Shown: positions 1 to 5,744 of the stretch, in pieces | How the letters are laid out: each line of letters starts with the position of its first letter | Numbering within the stretch: the first letter of the stretch is position 1 | Translations under genes and position numbers: made by a program | Source of the DNA: Oscillospiraceae bacterium | GTDB taxonomy: Bacteria > Bacillota > Clostridia > Oscillospirales > Oscillospiraceae | Reading direction: 5' to 3' | Length of the DNA stretch: 5,744 bases | Assembly: GCA_017539635.1 (NCBI GenBank) | Contig: JAFYCQ010000210.1 | Location: 1 to 5,744 of the forward strand | The notes under the pieces: model-generated | The model's database searches: none | What the model was told of the DNA's origin: nothing | What the model saw: only the letters and a program-made list of their open reading frames with translations

Positions 1-815
1 AAGGGCAGGAAGGTCAGCATGCGGATGCATTTGAACACGTCGGCGTCGCCCACGTTCCTCCAGTACTGGTAGAACTCGAAGGGGCTGGTCTTGTTGGGGT
101 CGAGCCAGACGGCGTTTCCGGCGGTCTTGCCCATCTTCTTGCCGTTGGAGTCGGTGAGCAGCGTGATGGTCATGGCGTAGGCGTCCTTGCCCAGCTTGCG
201 GCGTATGAGCTCCGTGCCGCCCAGCATGTTTGACCACTGGTCGTCGCCGCCGAACTGCACGTTGCAGCCGTAATGCTCGAACATGTAATAGAAGTCGTAG
301 GACTGCATTATCATGTAGTTGAATTCAAGGAAGGAAAGACCCTTTTCCATTCTCTGCTTGTAGCACTCGGCCCTGAGCATGTTGTTCACGGAGAAGTGGG
401 GGCCCACCTCCCGGAGAAGCTCCACGTAGTTGAGCTTCAAAAGCCAGTCGGCGTTATTGAGCATCATGGCCTTCCCCTCGGAGAAATCGATGAATCTCTC
501 CATCTGCCTTTTGAAGCACTCGGCGTTGTGGTCTATGTCCTCCTTCGTCAGCATTTTCCGCATGTCAGTCCTGCCGGAGGGGTCGCCGATCATGGTGGTG
601 CCGCCGCCTATAAGGGCGATGGGCTTGTTCCCCGCGGACTGGAGGCGCTTCATAAGCGTCAGCGCCATGAAATGCCCCGCCGTCAATGAGTCGGCGGTGC
701 AGTCAAAGCCGATGTAAAACACGGCCTTGCCATTGTTTATGAGCTCCTTTATGGGCTCCTCGTCCGTGACCTGGGCAATGAGGCCCCTGGCCTTAAGTTC
801 GTCGAAAATAGTCAT
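1..815 (-). CDS. tyrS: Tyrosyl-tRNA synthetase, N-terminal 271 codons (runs off the left edge)
   Basis: Cytoplasmic class I aminoacyl-tRNA synthetase that activates tyrosine with ATP and charges tRNA-Tyr. My translation begins [11 protein letters not shown] and stays open to the window edge. Visible motifs: Y34-x-G-F-D38 (tyrosine pocket), T40, a HIGH-type motif reading T45-A-G-H48, [10 protein letters not shown] at 77-86, the pocket residues Y167, Q171 and D174, GGDDQW at 189-194, and a KMSKS-type loop K227-M-G-K-T231. Tyrosine pocket and motif spacing match the classical Geobacillus enzyme numbering, which supports this start. The family is about 400-420 residues, so the anticodon-binding part and C-terminal S4-like domain lie outside the window. 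The start ATG overlaps the upstream reductase stop as ATGA, with AAAGGAG 10 nt upstream. Oddity: the first His of HIGH is Thr. There is no space for a separate leader. Identity is secure; completeness is unknown. Confidence 0.96.
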   Translation of the reverse strand, partial: MTIFDELKARGLIAQVTDEEPIKELINNGKAVFYIGFDCTADSLTAGHFMALTLMKRLQSAGNKPIALIGGGTTMIGDPSGRTDMRKMLTKEDIDHNAECFKRQMERFIDFSEGKAMMLNNADWLLKLNYVELLREVGPHFSVNNMLRAECYKQRMEKGLSFLEFNYMIMQSYDFYYMFEHYGCNVQFGGDDQWSNMLGGTELIRRKLGKDAYAMTITLLTDSNGKKMGKTAGNAVWLDPNKTSPFEFYQYWRNVGDADVFKCIRMLTFLP

Positions 816-1837
816 CCTTCCGATTCTCCTTTGTGCTTTTCGTAAAAATCCTCGTAATCCGCCAGCATGTATTTAAGTACTTTCGGAGTGTCAAGGCCAT
901 AGGGACAGCGGCTTTTGCACAGGCCGCATTCCCGACAACGGCGTATCCTCTCCATTGTCTCCCGCTGCTCCGGCGTGTAGTACTGCCGCCAGGGAGATCT
1001 CCGCAGCAGCATGTCCATTCTCGCGGCGTTTTTAATATCTATGCCCTCAGGGCAGGGCATGCAGTAGCCGCAGCCCCGGCAAAAGGCGCCCGAGAGCTCC
1101 CGCCTGTCCTTTTCGATGACGGCTCTCAGCTCCTCCGTCATTTCCGGCGGGTGCTTTTCAAGCTCCAGCCACTGGGAAAGCTCCTCCTGCCTCTGTATGC
1201 CCCAGATGGGCACGGCCCCCGGTTTTTCTCCGAAGAAGGCCCGGCAGGCGGCGGCGTTTTTAAGGAGCCCGCCGGCTATGGCCTTCATGGCGATGAAGCC
1301 CACGTCCTCACGGACGCACCTCTCATAAAGGGCGGTCTCCTTTTCGTCCGAGAGATAGGAAAAGGGGAACTGCAGCGTCTCGAAAAGGCCGGAGTCCAAT
1401 GCTTCCGTGGCCGAGGTGTGCTTGTGGGCCGTGACGCCCACATGCCGGACATAGCCCTTTTCCTTTGCCCTGAAGGCGGCGGCTATGGCCCCCTCCCGCT
1501 CCTTTATCGAGGGCAGATTGTGTATCTGTATGATATCGATATAGTCGGTCTTCATCCGGCGAAGACTCGTCTCAATATGCTCCGCCGCCGTTTTCTCGTC
1601 GGCGGCCATGGTCTTGGTGGATATTATTATCTTGTCCCGAACGTCCGAAAGGGCGTTGCCGATCTTTTCCTCGCTGTCTGTATAGGCGTTGGCGGTGTCG
1701 AAATAGTTTATGCCCCCGTCGTAGGCGGCTCTCAAAAGCTTTACCGCCTCCCCCATGGGCACCCGCTGCACCGGCAGAGCGCCGAAGCCGCACCGGGTCA
1801 CCATAAGGCCGGTTTTTCCGAGTCTGACCTTATCCAT
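812..1837 (-). CDS. Aldo/keto reductase with C-terminal double 4Fe-4S ferredoxin domain
   Basis: Predicted cytoplasmic oxidoreductase of 341 residues. Residues 1-240 form an aldo/keto reductase (TIM barrel) with the full catalytic tetrad D47, Y52, K75 and H106; family members reduce carbonyls with NAD(P)H. Residues 210-216 (PIWGIQR) match the region near the cofactor phosphate site typical of this subgroup. Residues 250-320 add two cysteine clusters, C253-x2-C256-x2-C259-x2-C262-P and C301-x2-C304-x2-C307-x3-C311-P, each able to hold a 4Fe-4S centre. This is the architecture of the COG1453-type reductases common in anaerobes. The natural substrate and electron partner are unknown. The gene overlaps the recN end by 8 bp and the tyrS start by 4 bp (ATGA), so it sits in the operon. 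The start at 1837 has an AAGGGGGG site 5 nt upstream. Family call is firm; function beyond redox is open. Confidence 0.93.
   Translation of the reverse strand: MDKVRLGKTGLMVTRCGFGALPVQRVPMGEAVKLLRAAYDGGINYFDTANAYTDSEEKIGNALSDVRDKIIISTKTMAADEKTAAEHIETSLRRMKTDYIDIIQIHNLPSIKEREGAIAAAFRAKEKGYVRHVGVTAHKHTSATEALDSGLFETLQFPFSYLSDEKETALYERCVREDVGFIAMKAIAGGLLKNAAACRAFFGEKPGAVPIWGIQRQEELSQWLELEKHPPEMTEELRAVIEKDRRELSGAFCRGCGYCMPCPEGIDIKNAARMDMLLRRSPWRQYYTPEQRETMERIRRCRECGLCKSRCPYGLDTPKVLKYMLADYEDFYEKHKGESEG
826..832 (-). promoter_or_regulatory. Ribosome binding site of tyrS
   Basis: Read on the minus strand this is AAAGGAG, 10 nt before the ATG at 815-813. It lies inside the last codons of the aldo/keto reductase gene. 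The spacing is slightly long. A second purine patch (GGAAGG) touches the start codon but is too close to serve. The placement fits translation of tyrS by ribosomes arriving from the upstream gene. Confidence 0.6.
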
Positions 1838-3515
1838 GGGATCCCCCCTTTTTGAAGCTCTCTGCGGCGGAAAGCAATTCCTGTGCGGCCAAAAGCGTCG
1901 TATCGGTGGCGCTGTCGCCGCCGGTGAGGCGGGCTATCTCCTCCGCCCGCTCGCTATAGCCCAGCCCCTCGACCCTCGTATAAGTCCTGCCGTCATTAAC
2001 GGACTTGTTTATTCTGAAATGGGTATCCGCCATGGCTGTTATCTGAGGCAGGTGGGTGACGCAGATGACCTGCTTTCCCCGGGCAAGCCGGGAGAGCTTT
2101 TCCGCCACCCGGGATGCCGCCACTCCGGAAACTCCGGTGTCTATCTCGTCAAACACCATGGCTCCGATGTCGTCGGCACCGGTGAGAACGGTCTTCATGG
2201 CCAGCATTATGCGGGAAAGCTCGCCGCCGGAGGCTACCTTTGATATCCGCCCCGGGGCCTCCCCGGCGTTTGCGGCTATGAGAAATCTCACGCCGTCTTT
2301 TCCGGTCCTGCCAAGCTCAGTTTCCGCTATCTCCACGTCAAAGGACGCTCCCGGCATAGAGAGCTCCTTTAGCTGCGCCGTTATCTCCTGCCGGAGCTTC
2401 AAGGCCGCTTTCTTTCTCTTTTCCGAAAGCCCTGCGGCGGCCTTTTCGGCTTCGTCGAAAAGCTTTTCAGTCTCGGCTTTCAGCCTGCGCTCGGTTTCCT
2501 CGGAGTTGTCGATCCCCTCCAGCTCCTCCCGGCAGGCCTCCAGATATTCCAGAATCTTCTCCTCGTTCTCCCCGTATTTTCTCGAAAGCCGGCGAATGAC
2601 GGAGAGCCTGTTTTCCGTATCGTCCAGTTCATTCGGGGAAAAGTCCAGGCCCCGGCGAAAATCCCGCAGCGCCTCGGCTATATCCTCCGCCTCGGTCTCA
2701 AGGCCGTTTAAGCGGGCCGTCAGGTCTGAAAGCTCTTCCGACCACCGGGCCGCTCCGGACAGCTCCCCGGCAGCCTCGGAAATAAGGGCTATGGCCCCGT
2801 CGCTTCTCTCGCCTCCGAAAAGGGCTGCAAAGGCCCCCTCAACTCCGTCGGTTATACGGGCGGCGTTTTTCAGCACCTCCCGTCGGGCAGCAAGCGTCTC
2901 GCTTTCCCCGGGGGTGAGGCCCGCCCTCTCTATCTCCTCTATCTGGAACTTCAAAAGGTCACGCCGCCGCTCCTTTTCGCTCTCGTCGGTCATAAGGGCG
3001 CTGAGCTTTTTCCGGGCAGCCAGGTAGGCGTCGTACTTTTCCCGGTAGGAATCCAGCTCATCTGAAAGACCGGCGTAGCCGTCCAGATAGCCGATGTGGT
3101 ACTTTTCGTCCGCCATCCTCTGGCCGTCGGTCTGTCCGTGGATGTCGAGAAGACACTCCCCCAGCTCCTTTAAGGCGGAGACTGGCACGGGCGTGCCGTT
3201 TACACGGCAGGAGCTCCTGCCGTCGGCTGTCACGCTTCTCGTGATGAAAAGGCTGTCATCCTCCGGCTCTATTTCGTGCTCCCGGCACCACTCCTCCGCC
3301 CCGTCGGCGGAAAACTGCGCCGTTACCGCGGCCTTGCCGGCTCCGGAGCGCACTATGCCGCTTTTTATCCGGCCCCCCAGCGCCGCGCCGAGAGCGTCGA
3401 TGATAATGGATTTACCGGCGCCGGTCTCACCCGTAAGCACGTTGAACCCCGGCCCCGGCTCCATATCAGCCCGCTCTATGACGGCCATATTTTCGATATG
3501 CAGCGCTTTAAGCAT
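1830..3515 (-). CDS. recN: DNA repair protein RecN (SMC-like ATPase)
   Basis: RecN acts early in recombinational repair of double-strand breaks, binding DNA ends and bridging or tethering them. It is cytoplasmic and nucleoid-associated. The 561 residues match the usual family length of about 550-570. Order of parts: N-terminal ATPase half with Walker A GETGAGKS at 29-36; a long charged, Glu/Lys/Arg/Leu-rich middle (about 155-380) with the look of the two antiparallel coiled-coil arms; then the C-terminal ATPase half with ABC signature SGGELSR at 429-435, Walker B MVFDE at 453-457 (D456, catalytic E457) and the H-loop H488 in VTHLPQI. All ATPase residues are intact. The ATG lies 2 bp after the argR stop. 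The Shine-Dalgarno sequence is weak (only GAGAG about 12 nt upstream), so translation probably depends on coupling to argR. The end overlaps the reductase by 8 bp. The position after argR is the standard one in Clostridia. Confidence 0.97.
   Translation of the reverse strand: MLKALHIENMAVIERADMEPGPGFNVLTGETGAGKSIIIDALGAALGGRIKSGIVRSGAGKAAVTAQFSADGAEEWCREHEIEPEDDSLFITRSVTADGRSSCRVNGTPVPVSALKELGECLLDIHGQTDGQRMADEKYHIGYLDGYAGLSDELDSYREKYDAYLAARKKLSALMTDESEKERRRDLLKFQIEEIERAGLTPGESETLAARREVLKNAARITDGVEGAFAALFGGERSDGAIALISEAAGELSGAARWSEELSDLTARLNGLETEAEDIAEALRDFRRGLDFSPNELDDTENRLSVIRRLSRKYGENEEKILEYLEACREELEGIDNSEETERRLKAETEKLFDEAEKAAAGLSEKRKKAALKLRQEITAQLKELSMPGASFDVEIAETELGRTGKDGVRFLIAANAGEAPGRISKVASGGELSRIMLAMKTVLTGADDIGAMVFDEIDTGVSGVAASRVAEKLSRLARGKQVICVTHLPQITAMADTHFRINKSVNDGRTYTRVEGLGYSERAEEIARLTGGDSATDTTLLAAQELLSAAESFKKGGSHG
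1843..1853 (-). promoter_or_regulatory. Ribosome binding site of the aldo/keto reductase gene
   Basis: The minus strand reads AAAAAGGGGGG and then 5 nt to the ATG at 1837-1835. It is one substitution away from the AAGGAGG consensus (G for A inside the purine run). It lies within the last recN codons, which fits re-initiation across the 8-bp overlap. Confidence 0.5.
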
Positions 3516-3517
3516 GG

Positions 3518-3964
3518 TTATCTGTAGCTCTCTATCTCTTGCAGCAGCGTTTCGGCCGATTCGTTGTCGTGCATGACGAACATGGCGGTGTCGTCGCCGG
3601 CTATGGAGCCGGCCAGATCCTTGATGTTCATTCTGTCGATGGCCGCGGCGGCAGCTGAGGCAGCGCCCGGCAGCGTCTTGACCACCACGATGTTCTGCGC
3701 CCTGACGCAGGAGGTGACGCTCTCGTGGAATATGGCCTGGAGCCTTAAGGAGTGATCCGTCACCTCGGCAGGAGCGGAAACATATCTGTAGGTGCCCCTG
3801 GGGGACAGCTCCTTAAGGAGGCGCAGCTCCTTTATATCTCTGGAAATGGTGGCCTGGGTGCTCTTCACTCCGGCCTCCCGGAGATAGTCAATGAGCTGAT
3901 TCTGTGTTTCCACGTCATACCGGGAGATGATATTGAGTATTTTCTTCTGTCTGGCTTCCTTCAT
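3518..3964 (-). CDS. argR: Arginine repressor ArgR/AhrC
   Basis: Arginine-responsive DNA-binding regulator of 148 residues, a normal family length. In this family arginine binding drives hexamer formation; the hexamer represses arginine biosynthesis and may activate catabolism. The N-terminal winged helix-turn-helix covers about residues 1-70, with TQATISRDIKEL at 36-47 carrying the S41-R42 pair used for operator recognition. The C-terminal domain carries GSIAGDDT at 119-126, where D124 and D125 bind arginine. The start ATG overlaps the nadK stop as ATGA, and a GGGTGA site lies 6 nt upstream. The gene sits between nadK and recN as in many Clostridia and is probably transcribed from far upstream. 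I saw no clear ARG box in the window, so autoregulation here is not supported by sequence. Its targets lie elsewhere. Confidence 0.97.
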   Translation of the reverse strand: MKEARQKKILNIISRYDVETQNQLIDYLREAGVKSTQATISRDIKELRLLKELSPRGTYRYVSAPAEVTDHSLRLQAIFHESVTSCVRAQNIVVVKTLPGAASAAAAAIDRMNIKDLAGSIAGDDTAMFVMHDNESAETLLQEIESYR

Positions 3965-4824
3965 TGATTCTCACCCAACTTTCTATATACCTTTTCATAA
4001 AAGCTTATATCGTTCAGCTGCACGAGCCTTGTAACGCATTCCGAGGTGGATATTTTTACTATGTCCCCGTCCTTCAAGGGCACAGGCTCCGTGCCGTCTG
4101 AGGTCATATAGGCGCGGCGGTCGGAAAGCCGTCCCGTCTCTATCCGCACTTCCCTGCCCGGAGACAGCACCAGCGCCCTGGCGAAAAGGGCGTGGGGGGA
4201 TATGGGCGTTATTATCATGTTTTTGGCCGACGGCTCCACTATGGGCCCTCCCGCCGCCATGGAATAGGCGGTGGAGCCCGTGGGGGTGGAAACTATGACG
4301 CCGTCGCCGGAAAAACCCAGAGTTTTGTGCTCGTCGGCGTAAACCACCACGTCTATCTGTCTCGCTATGCCGCCTATCACGGCGTCGTTTAAGGCCAGGT
4401 CGGAAAACACGGTCTCGCCGTTCCGCACGACCTTGACGTCCAGCATCATCCGCTCCTCGACGCTGTAGTTGTCGGATATCGCCAATAATATACTTTCCAG
4501 CCTGTCGGCCTCGATCTCCGCAATATAGCCCCTGTGCCCTAAGTTCACGCCTAAAATCGGCGTGCCGTAATGGGTGGCGGCTCTGGCGGCGCTCAAAATC
4601 GTACCGTCGCCGCCGAAGGGGATCACCATTTTGGCGTCCTTCAGCGCCTCCTCCAGAGGCAACACCGGGGCAAAACTTATCGATGCGCTGCCGCCGTATT
4701 TGTCGAAGAGGGGGCTTATAACGACCTCCTCCCCCACGGCCTTCAGCATATCATAGACCCGCCGGGTGACGATCCAGCCCCCGTCTCTCTGGGGATTGGG
4801 ACAAAGCACGATTTTTTTACTCAT
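3961..4824 (-). CDS. nadK: NAD kinase (ATP/polyphosphate-NAD 2'-phosphotransferase)
   Basis: Phosphorylates NAD to NADP in the cytoplasm, setting the NADP(H) pool. From the chosen start (MSKKIVLCPNP) it is 287 residues, typical for the family. Motifs: GGDGT at 71-75 with catalytic D73; N146-D147 in LALNDAVI; FSGDGVIVSTPTGSTAYSMAAGG at 171-193, the conserved NAD/ATP-binding core; and a late TSDG at 241-244. The family NxGxLGF segment reads NLGHRGY (94-100), a mild variant. Start choice: an open frame extends upstream to a TTG at 4848, but GGAGG at 4833-4837 lies 8 nt before the ATG at 4824 and only 2 nt before another ATG at 4830, so 4824 fits best. The gene overlaps tlyA by 8 bp and ends in an ATGA overlap with argR. 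Its place between tlyA and argR is the conserved one. Confidence 0.96.
   Translation of the reverse strand: MSKKIVLCPNPQRDGGWIVTRRVYDMLKAVGEEVVISPLFDKYGGSASISFAPVLPLEEALKDAKMVIPFGGDGTILSAARAATHYGTPILGVNLGHRGYIAEIEADRLESILLAISDNYSVEERMMLDVKVVRNGETVFSDLALNDAVIGGIARQIDVVVYADEHKTLGFSGDGVIVSTPTGSTAYSMAAGGPIVEPSAKNMIITPISPHALFARALVLSPGREVRIETGRLSDRRAYMTSDGTEPVPLKDGDIVKISTSECVTRLVQLNDISFYEKVYRKLGENQ
3971..3976 (-). promoter_or_regulatory. Ribosome binding site of argR
   Basis: The minus strand reads GGGTGA, 6 nt before the ATG at 3964-3962. GGTGA pairs with the 3' part of the anti-Shine-Dalgarno region, not with the usual AGGAGG core, so it is a moderate site. It lies within the last codons of nadK and helps fix the argR start next to the ATGA overlap. 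Confidence 0.45.
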
Positions 4825-5635
4825 GGGCATTTCCTCCGTCCAGTTCAAGGTGGGAGGCCTTTACGATCGCCTCGGCGTCGATCTCCGCCGTCTCTCCCGG
4901 ACCTTTTCTCAGATGACCAAGGTACTCGATATTCCCCTCCGGTCCCCGGATGGGTGAATAGGTTACGCCGAGGACGGAAAACCCGGCCTCCTCAGCGTTT
5001 TTAAGAAAGGCCCTTATGACCTCGACGTGGGTGGATGCCTCCCGCACCACGCCCTTTTTCCCGACCTTCTCCCGTCCCGCCTCGAACTGGGGCTTTATGA
5101 GGCACAGCACCTCTCCCCTTCTTTTAAGCAGTCCGAAAACGGCCGGCAGCACCAGTTTTAATGATATAAAGGATACGTCTATGGTGGCAAGGTCTAACTC
5201 CTCCGGTATCTGCTCGCCTGTGAGATACCGGACGTTGGTGCGCTCCAGCACCACAACCCGCTCGTCGCTTCTTATGCTCCAGGCCAGCTGCCCGTAGCCC
5301 ACGTCCACGGCATAGACCTTTTTTGCGCCGTTTTTAAGAAGGCAGTCGGTAAAGCCTCCGGTGGAGGCGCCGCAGTCGGCGCAGGTAAAGCCCTCCGGCG
5401 ATACATTGAAATACGCAAGCGCCTTTTTGAGCTTCAGCCCGCCCCGGCTCACAAATTCCAGGGTCTGGCCTCTTACCTCCACGTTTTTGTCAGGAGTGAC
5501 CTGGTTTCCGGGCTTGTCTGACCTCTGGCCGTCCACGAAGACGCAGCCGCTCATGATGAGGGCCCGGGCCTTCTCCCGGCTCTCCGCCAGTCCTTTTTCA
5601 AATAAATATATGTCCAGCCGTTTTTTATCGCTCAC
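4817..5635 (-). CDS. tlyA: TlyA-family 16S/23S rRNA 2'-O-methyltransferase
   Basis: SAM-dependent ribose methyltransferase of 272 residues, historically called hemolysin A. Characterised members methylate cytidines of 23S rRNA (C1920) and, in the longer subtype, also 16S rRNA (C1409), which affects capreomycin sensitivity in mycobacteria. An N-terminal S4 RNA-binding domain (about 5-64) precedes a FtsJ-like Rossmann methyltransferase. The SAM loop is D87-C-G-A-S-T-G-G-F at 87-95, and D111 (in YAVDVG) would contact the ribose. K68, D153, K181 and E237 fit the K-D-K-E catalytic tetrad. The length and full S4 domain resemble the longer subtype, but the subtype is inference. The start is GTG at 5635, with GGAGGAG 7 nt upstream. 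It overlaps the dxs end by 11 bp and nadK by 8 bp. The conserved dxs-tlyA-nadK order supports the call. There is no signal peptide, which argues against a secreted hemolysin. Confidence 0.96.
   Translation of the reverse strand: MSDKKRLDIYLFEKGLAESREKARALIMSGCVFVDGQRSDKPGNQVTPDKNVEVRGQTLEFVSRGGLKLKKALAYFNVSPEGFTCADCGASTGGFTDCLLKNGAKKVYAVDVGYGQLAWSIRSDERVVVLERTNVRYLTGEQIPEELDLATIDVSFISLKLVLPAVFGLLKRRGEVLCLIKPQFEAGREKVGKKGVVREASTHVEVIRAFLKNAEEAGFSVLGVTYSPIRGPEGNIEYLGHLRKGPGETAEIDAEAIVKASHLELDGGNAHE
4831..4837 (-). promoter_or_regulatory. Ribosome binding site that decides the nadK start
   Basis: The minus strand reads GGAGGAA. GGAGG lies 8 nt from the ATG at 4824-4822 but only 2 nt from the in-frame ATG at 4830-4828, and it lies downstream of the TTG at 4848-4846. 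It therefore supports initiation at 4824. The site is embedded in the last tlyA codons, encoding Gly-Gly-Asn. Confidence 0.75.
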
Positions 5636-5744
5636 GGGAAAGCTCCTCCATCACGGCGGAAACAAGGCCGTCGGCATCAAGTCCCCGTTCTTTTCTCAGG
5701 CTCCCTACATCGCCGTGCTGCACAAAGCCCCGGCCCAGGTCCAT
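5625..5744 (-). CDS. dxs: 1-deoxy-D-xylulose-5-phosphate synthase, C-terminal end (runs off the right edge)
   Basis: Only the last 39 codons and the TAA stop are in the window. The translation starts MDLGRGFVQHGDVGSLR, continues through G21-LDADGL-27 and ends MEELSRER. This pattern (a Phe-Val-x-His-Gly segment, then GLDADG/GLDAEG, then an amphipathic helix) is the typical C-terminus of Dxs, in the transketolase C-terminal domain. Dxs condenses pyruvate and glyceraldehyde-3-phosphate with thiamine diphosphate in the first step of the MEP isoprenoid pathway. The ATG at 5744 is internal to the gene, not its start. The end overlaps tlyA by 11 bp. dxs directly upstream of tlyA is standard in Clostridia, which supports a call that a 39-residue fragment alone would leave weaker. 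No catalytic motif is in view. Confidence 0.83.
   Translation of the reverse strand: MDLGRGFVQHGDVGSLRKERGLDADGLVSAVMEELSRER
5643..5649 (-). promoter_or_regulatory. Strong ribosome binding site of tlyA
   Basis: The minus strand reads GGAGGAG, 7 nt before the GTG at 5635-5633. This near-consensus site supports the GTG as the true start even though it lies inside the coding end of dxs. Confidence 0.75.

Larger units (their letters stand above)
1..5744 (-). other. Single polycistronic block dxs-tlyA-nadK-argR-recN-AKR-tyrS
   Basis: Seven co-directional reading frames are joined by overlaps of 11 bp (5625-5635), 8 bp (4817-4824), 4 bp (3961-3964), 8 bp (1830-1837) and 4 bp (812-815), plus one 2-bp gap (3516-3517). 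No hairpin plus U-tract terminator and no convincing promoter interrupts them. The core dxs to recN is a known conserved gene order. The reductase and tyrS form a less familiar extension. One shared transcript starting right of the window is the simplest reading; it is inferred from spacing alone. Confidence 0.75.

Noticed and set aside
1838..1845. Palindrome GGGATCCC next to the reductase start
   Set aside because: It has no loop, so it cannot form a hairpin in one RNA. It is explained by the G-rich ribosome binding site and the recN tail codons.
833..1855. A 340-codon open frame on the plus strand, fully antisense to the aldo/keto reductase gene
   Set aside because: It mirrors a gene with clear catalytic residues and two Cys clusters. 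Its own translation shows no recognisable domain, and GC-rich codon use commonly leaves long antisense frames open.
2056..3027. A 323-codon Ser/Arg-rich open frame on the plus strand, antisense to recN
   Set aside because: The composition (Ser, Arg, Ala runs) is what the reverse complement of Glu/Leu/Ala-rich coiled-coil codons gives. There is no domain and no independent support.
3809..3820. Perfect 12-base palindrome CTCCTTAAGGAG within argR, with its CCTTAAGG core also at 3743-3750
   Set aside because: The two copies fall in different reading phases (Leu-Leu-Lys-Glu versus Ser-Leu-Arg) and lie deep in coding sequence. They do not match an ARG box, so chance is the simplest explanation.
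4004..4009. TATAAG, a -10-like hexamer on the minus strand upstream of argR, in a locally AT-rich patch
   Set aside because: No convincing -35 box lies about 17 bases upstream (the best is a poor TTACAA at 19 bases), and the patch is the coding end of nadK. A weak internal promoter is possible but not supported.
4811..4820. Run of seven T on the plus strand that might suggest a terminator or slippage site
   Set aside because: On the transcribed strand it is an A7 run encoding nadK Lys-Lys, after the tlyA stop. There is no GC-rich hairpin before a U-tract, and no frame needs slippage to be complete.
4570..5004. Plus-strand open frames antisense to nadK and tlyA
   Set aside because: They cross the nadK/tlyA junction antisense to two conserved enzymes and have low-complexity, Gly/Arg/Pro-rich translations.
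4817..5635. The traditional 'hemolysin' label for TlyA
   Set aside because: There is no signal peptide or membrane segment. The S4 domain, SAM loop and K-D-K-E residues point to an rRNA methyltransferase.

Overview
The window is a stretch of bacterial housekeeping operon, all read on the minus strand and packed with essentially no non-coding DNA. In transcription order (right to left) it holds: the last 39 codons of a probable dxs (1-deoxy-D-xylulose-5-phosphate synthase); tlyA (S4-domain rRNA 2'-O-methyltransferase); nadK (NAD kinase); argR (arginine repressor); recN (SMC-like DNA repair ATPase); an aldo/keto reductase with a C-terminal double 4Fe-4S domain; and the first 271 codons of tyrS (tyrosyl-tRNA synthetase), which runs off the left edge. 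Five of the six gene junctions overlap (11, 8, 4, 8 and 4 bp). The sixth, argR/recN, has a 2-bp gap. No stretch of even 50 bases lacks a gene, and I see no RNA gene, mobile element, CRISPR array, terminator or convincing promoter.

The order dxs-tlyA-nadK-argR-recN is a well-known conserved cluster of Firmicutes, especially Clostridia. The DNA is GC-rich by eye, with strong GGAGG-type ribosome binding sites. ArgR is of the AhrC/ArgR type, and the aldo/keto reductase belongs to the ferredoxin-fused group common in anaerobes. Together these suggest a GC-rich anaerobic member of the Clostridia (Oscillospiraceae-like). The lineage is inference; another phylum sharing the cluster, such as Synergistetes, cannot be excluded.

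Region by region: 5625-5744 dxs tail; 4817-5635 tlyA, with a GTG start and a near-ideal GGAGGAG; 3961-4824 nadK, whose start I place 24 bases inside a longer open frame because of its Shine-Dalgarno sequence; 3518-3964 argR; 1830-3515 recN; 812-1837 aldo/keto reductase; 1-815 tyrS. The products do not form one pathway (isoprenoid precursor, rRNA modification, NADP supply, arginine control, recombination repair, redox, tRNA charging). What joins them is co-transcription and probable translational coupling. NadK supplies the NADP(H) that aldo/keto reductases usually use, which is a possible but unproven link.

I do not see a new biological system here. The points most worth a second look are the aldo/keto reductase-tyrS extension of the cluster, with tyrS having no room for its own T-box leader; the TAGH form of the TyrRS HIGH motif; the start of nadK; and the nested stop/start design of the dxs/tlyA and tlyA/nadK junctions.
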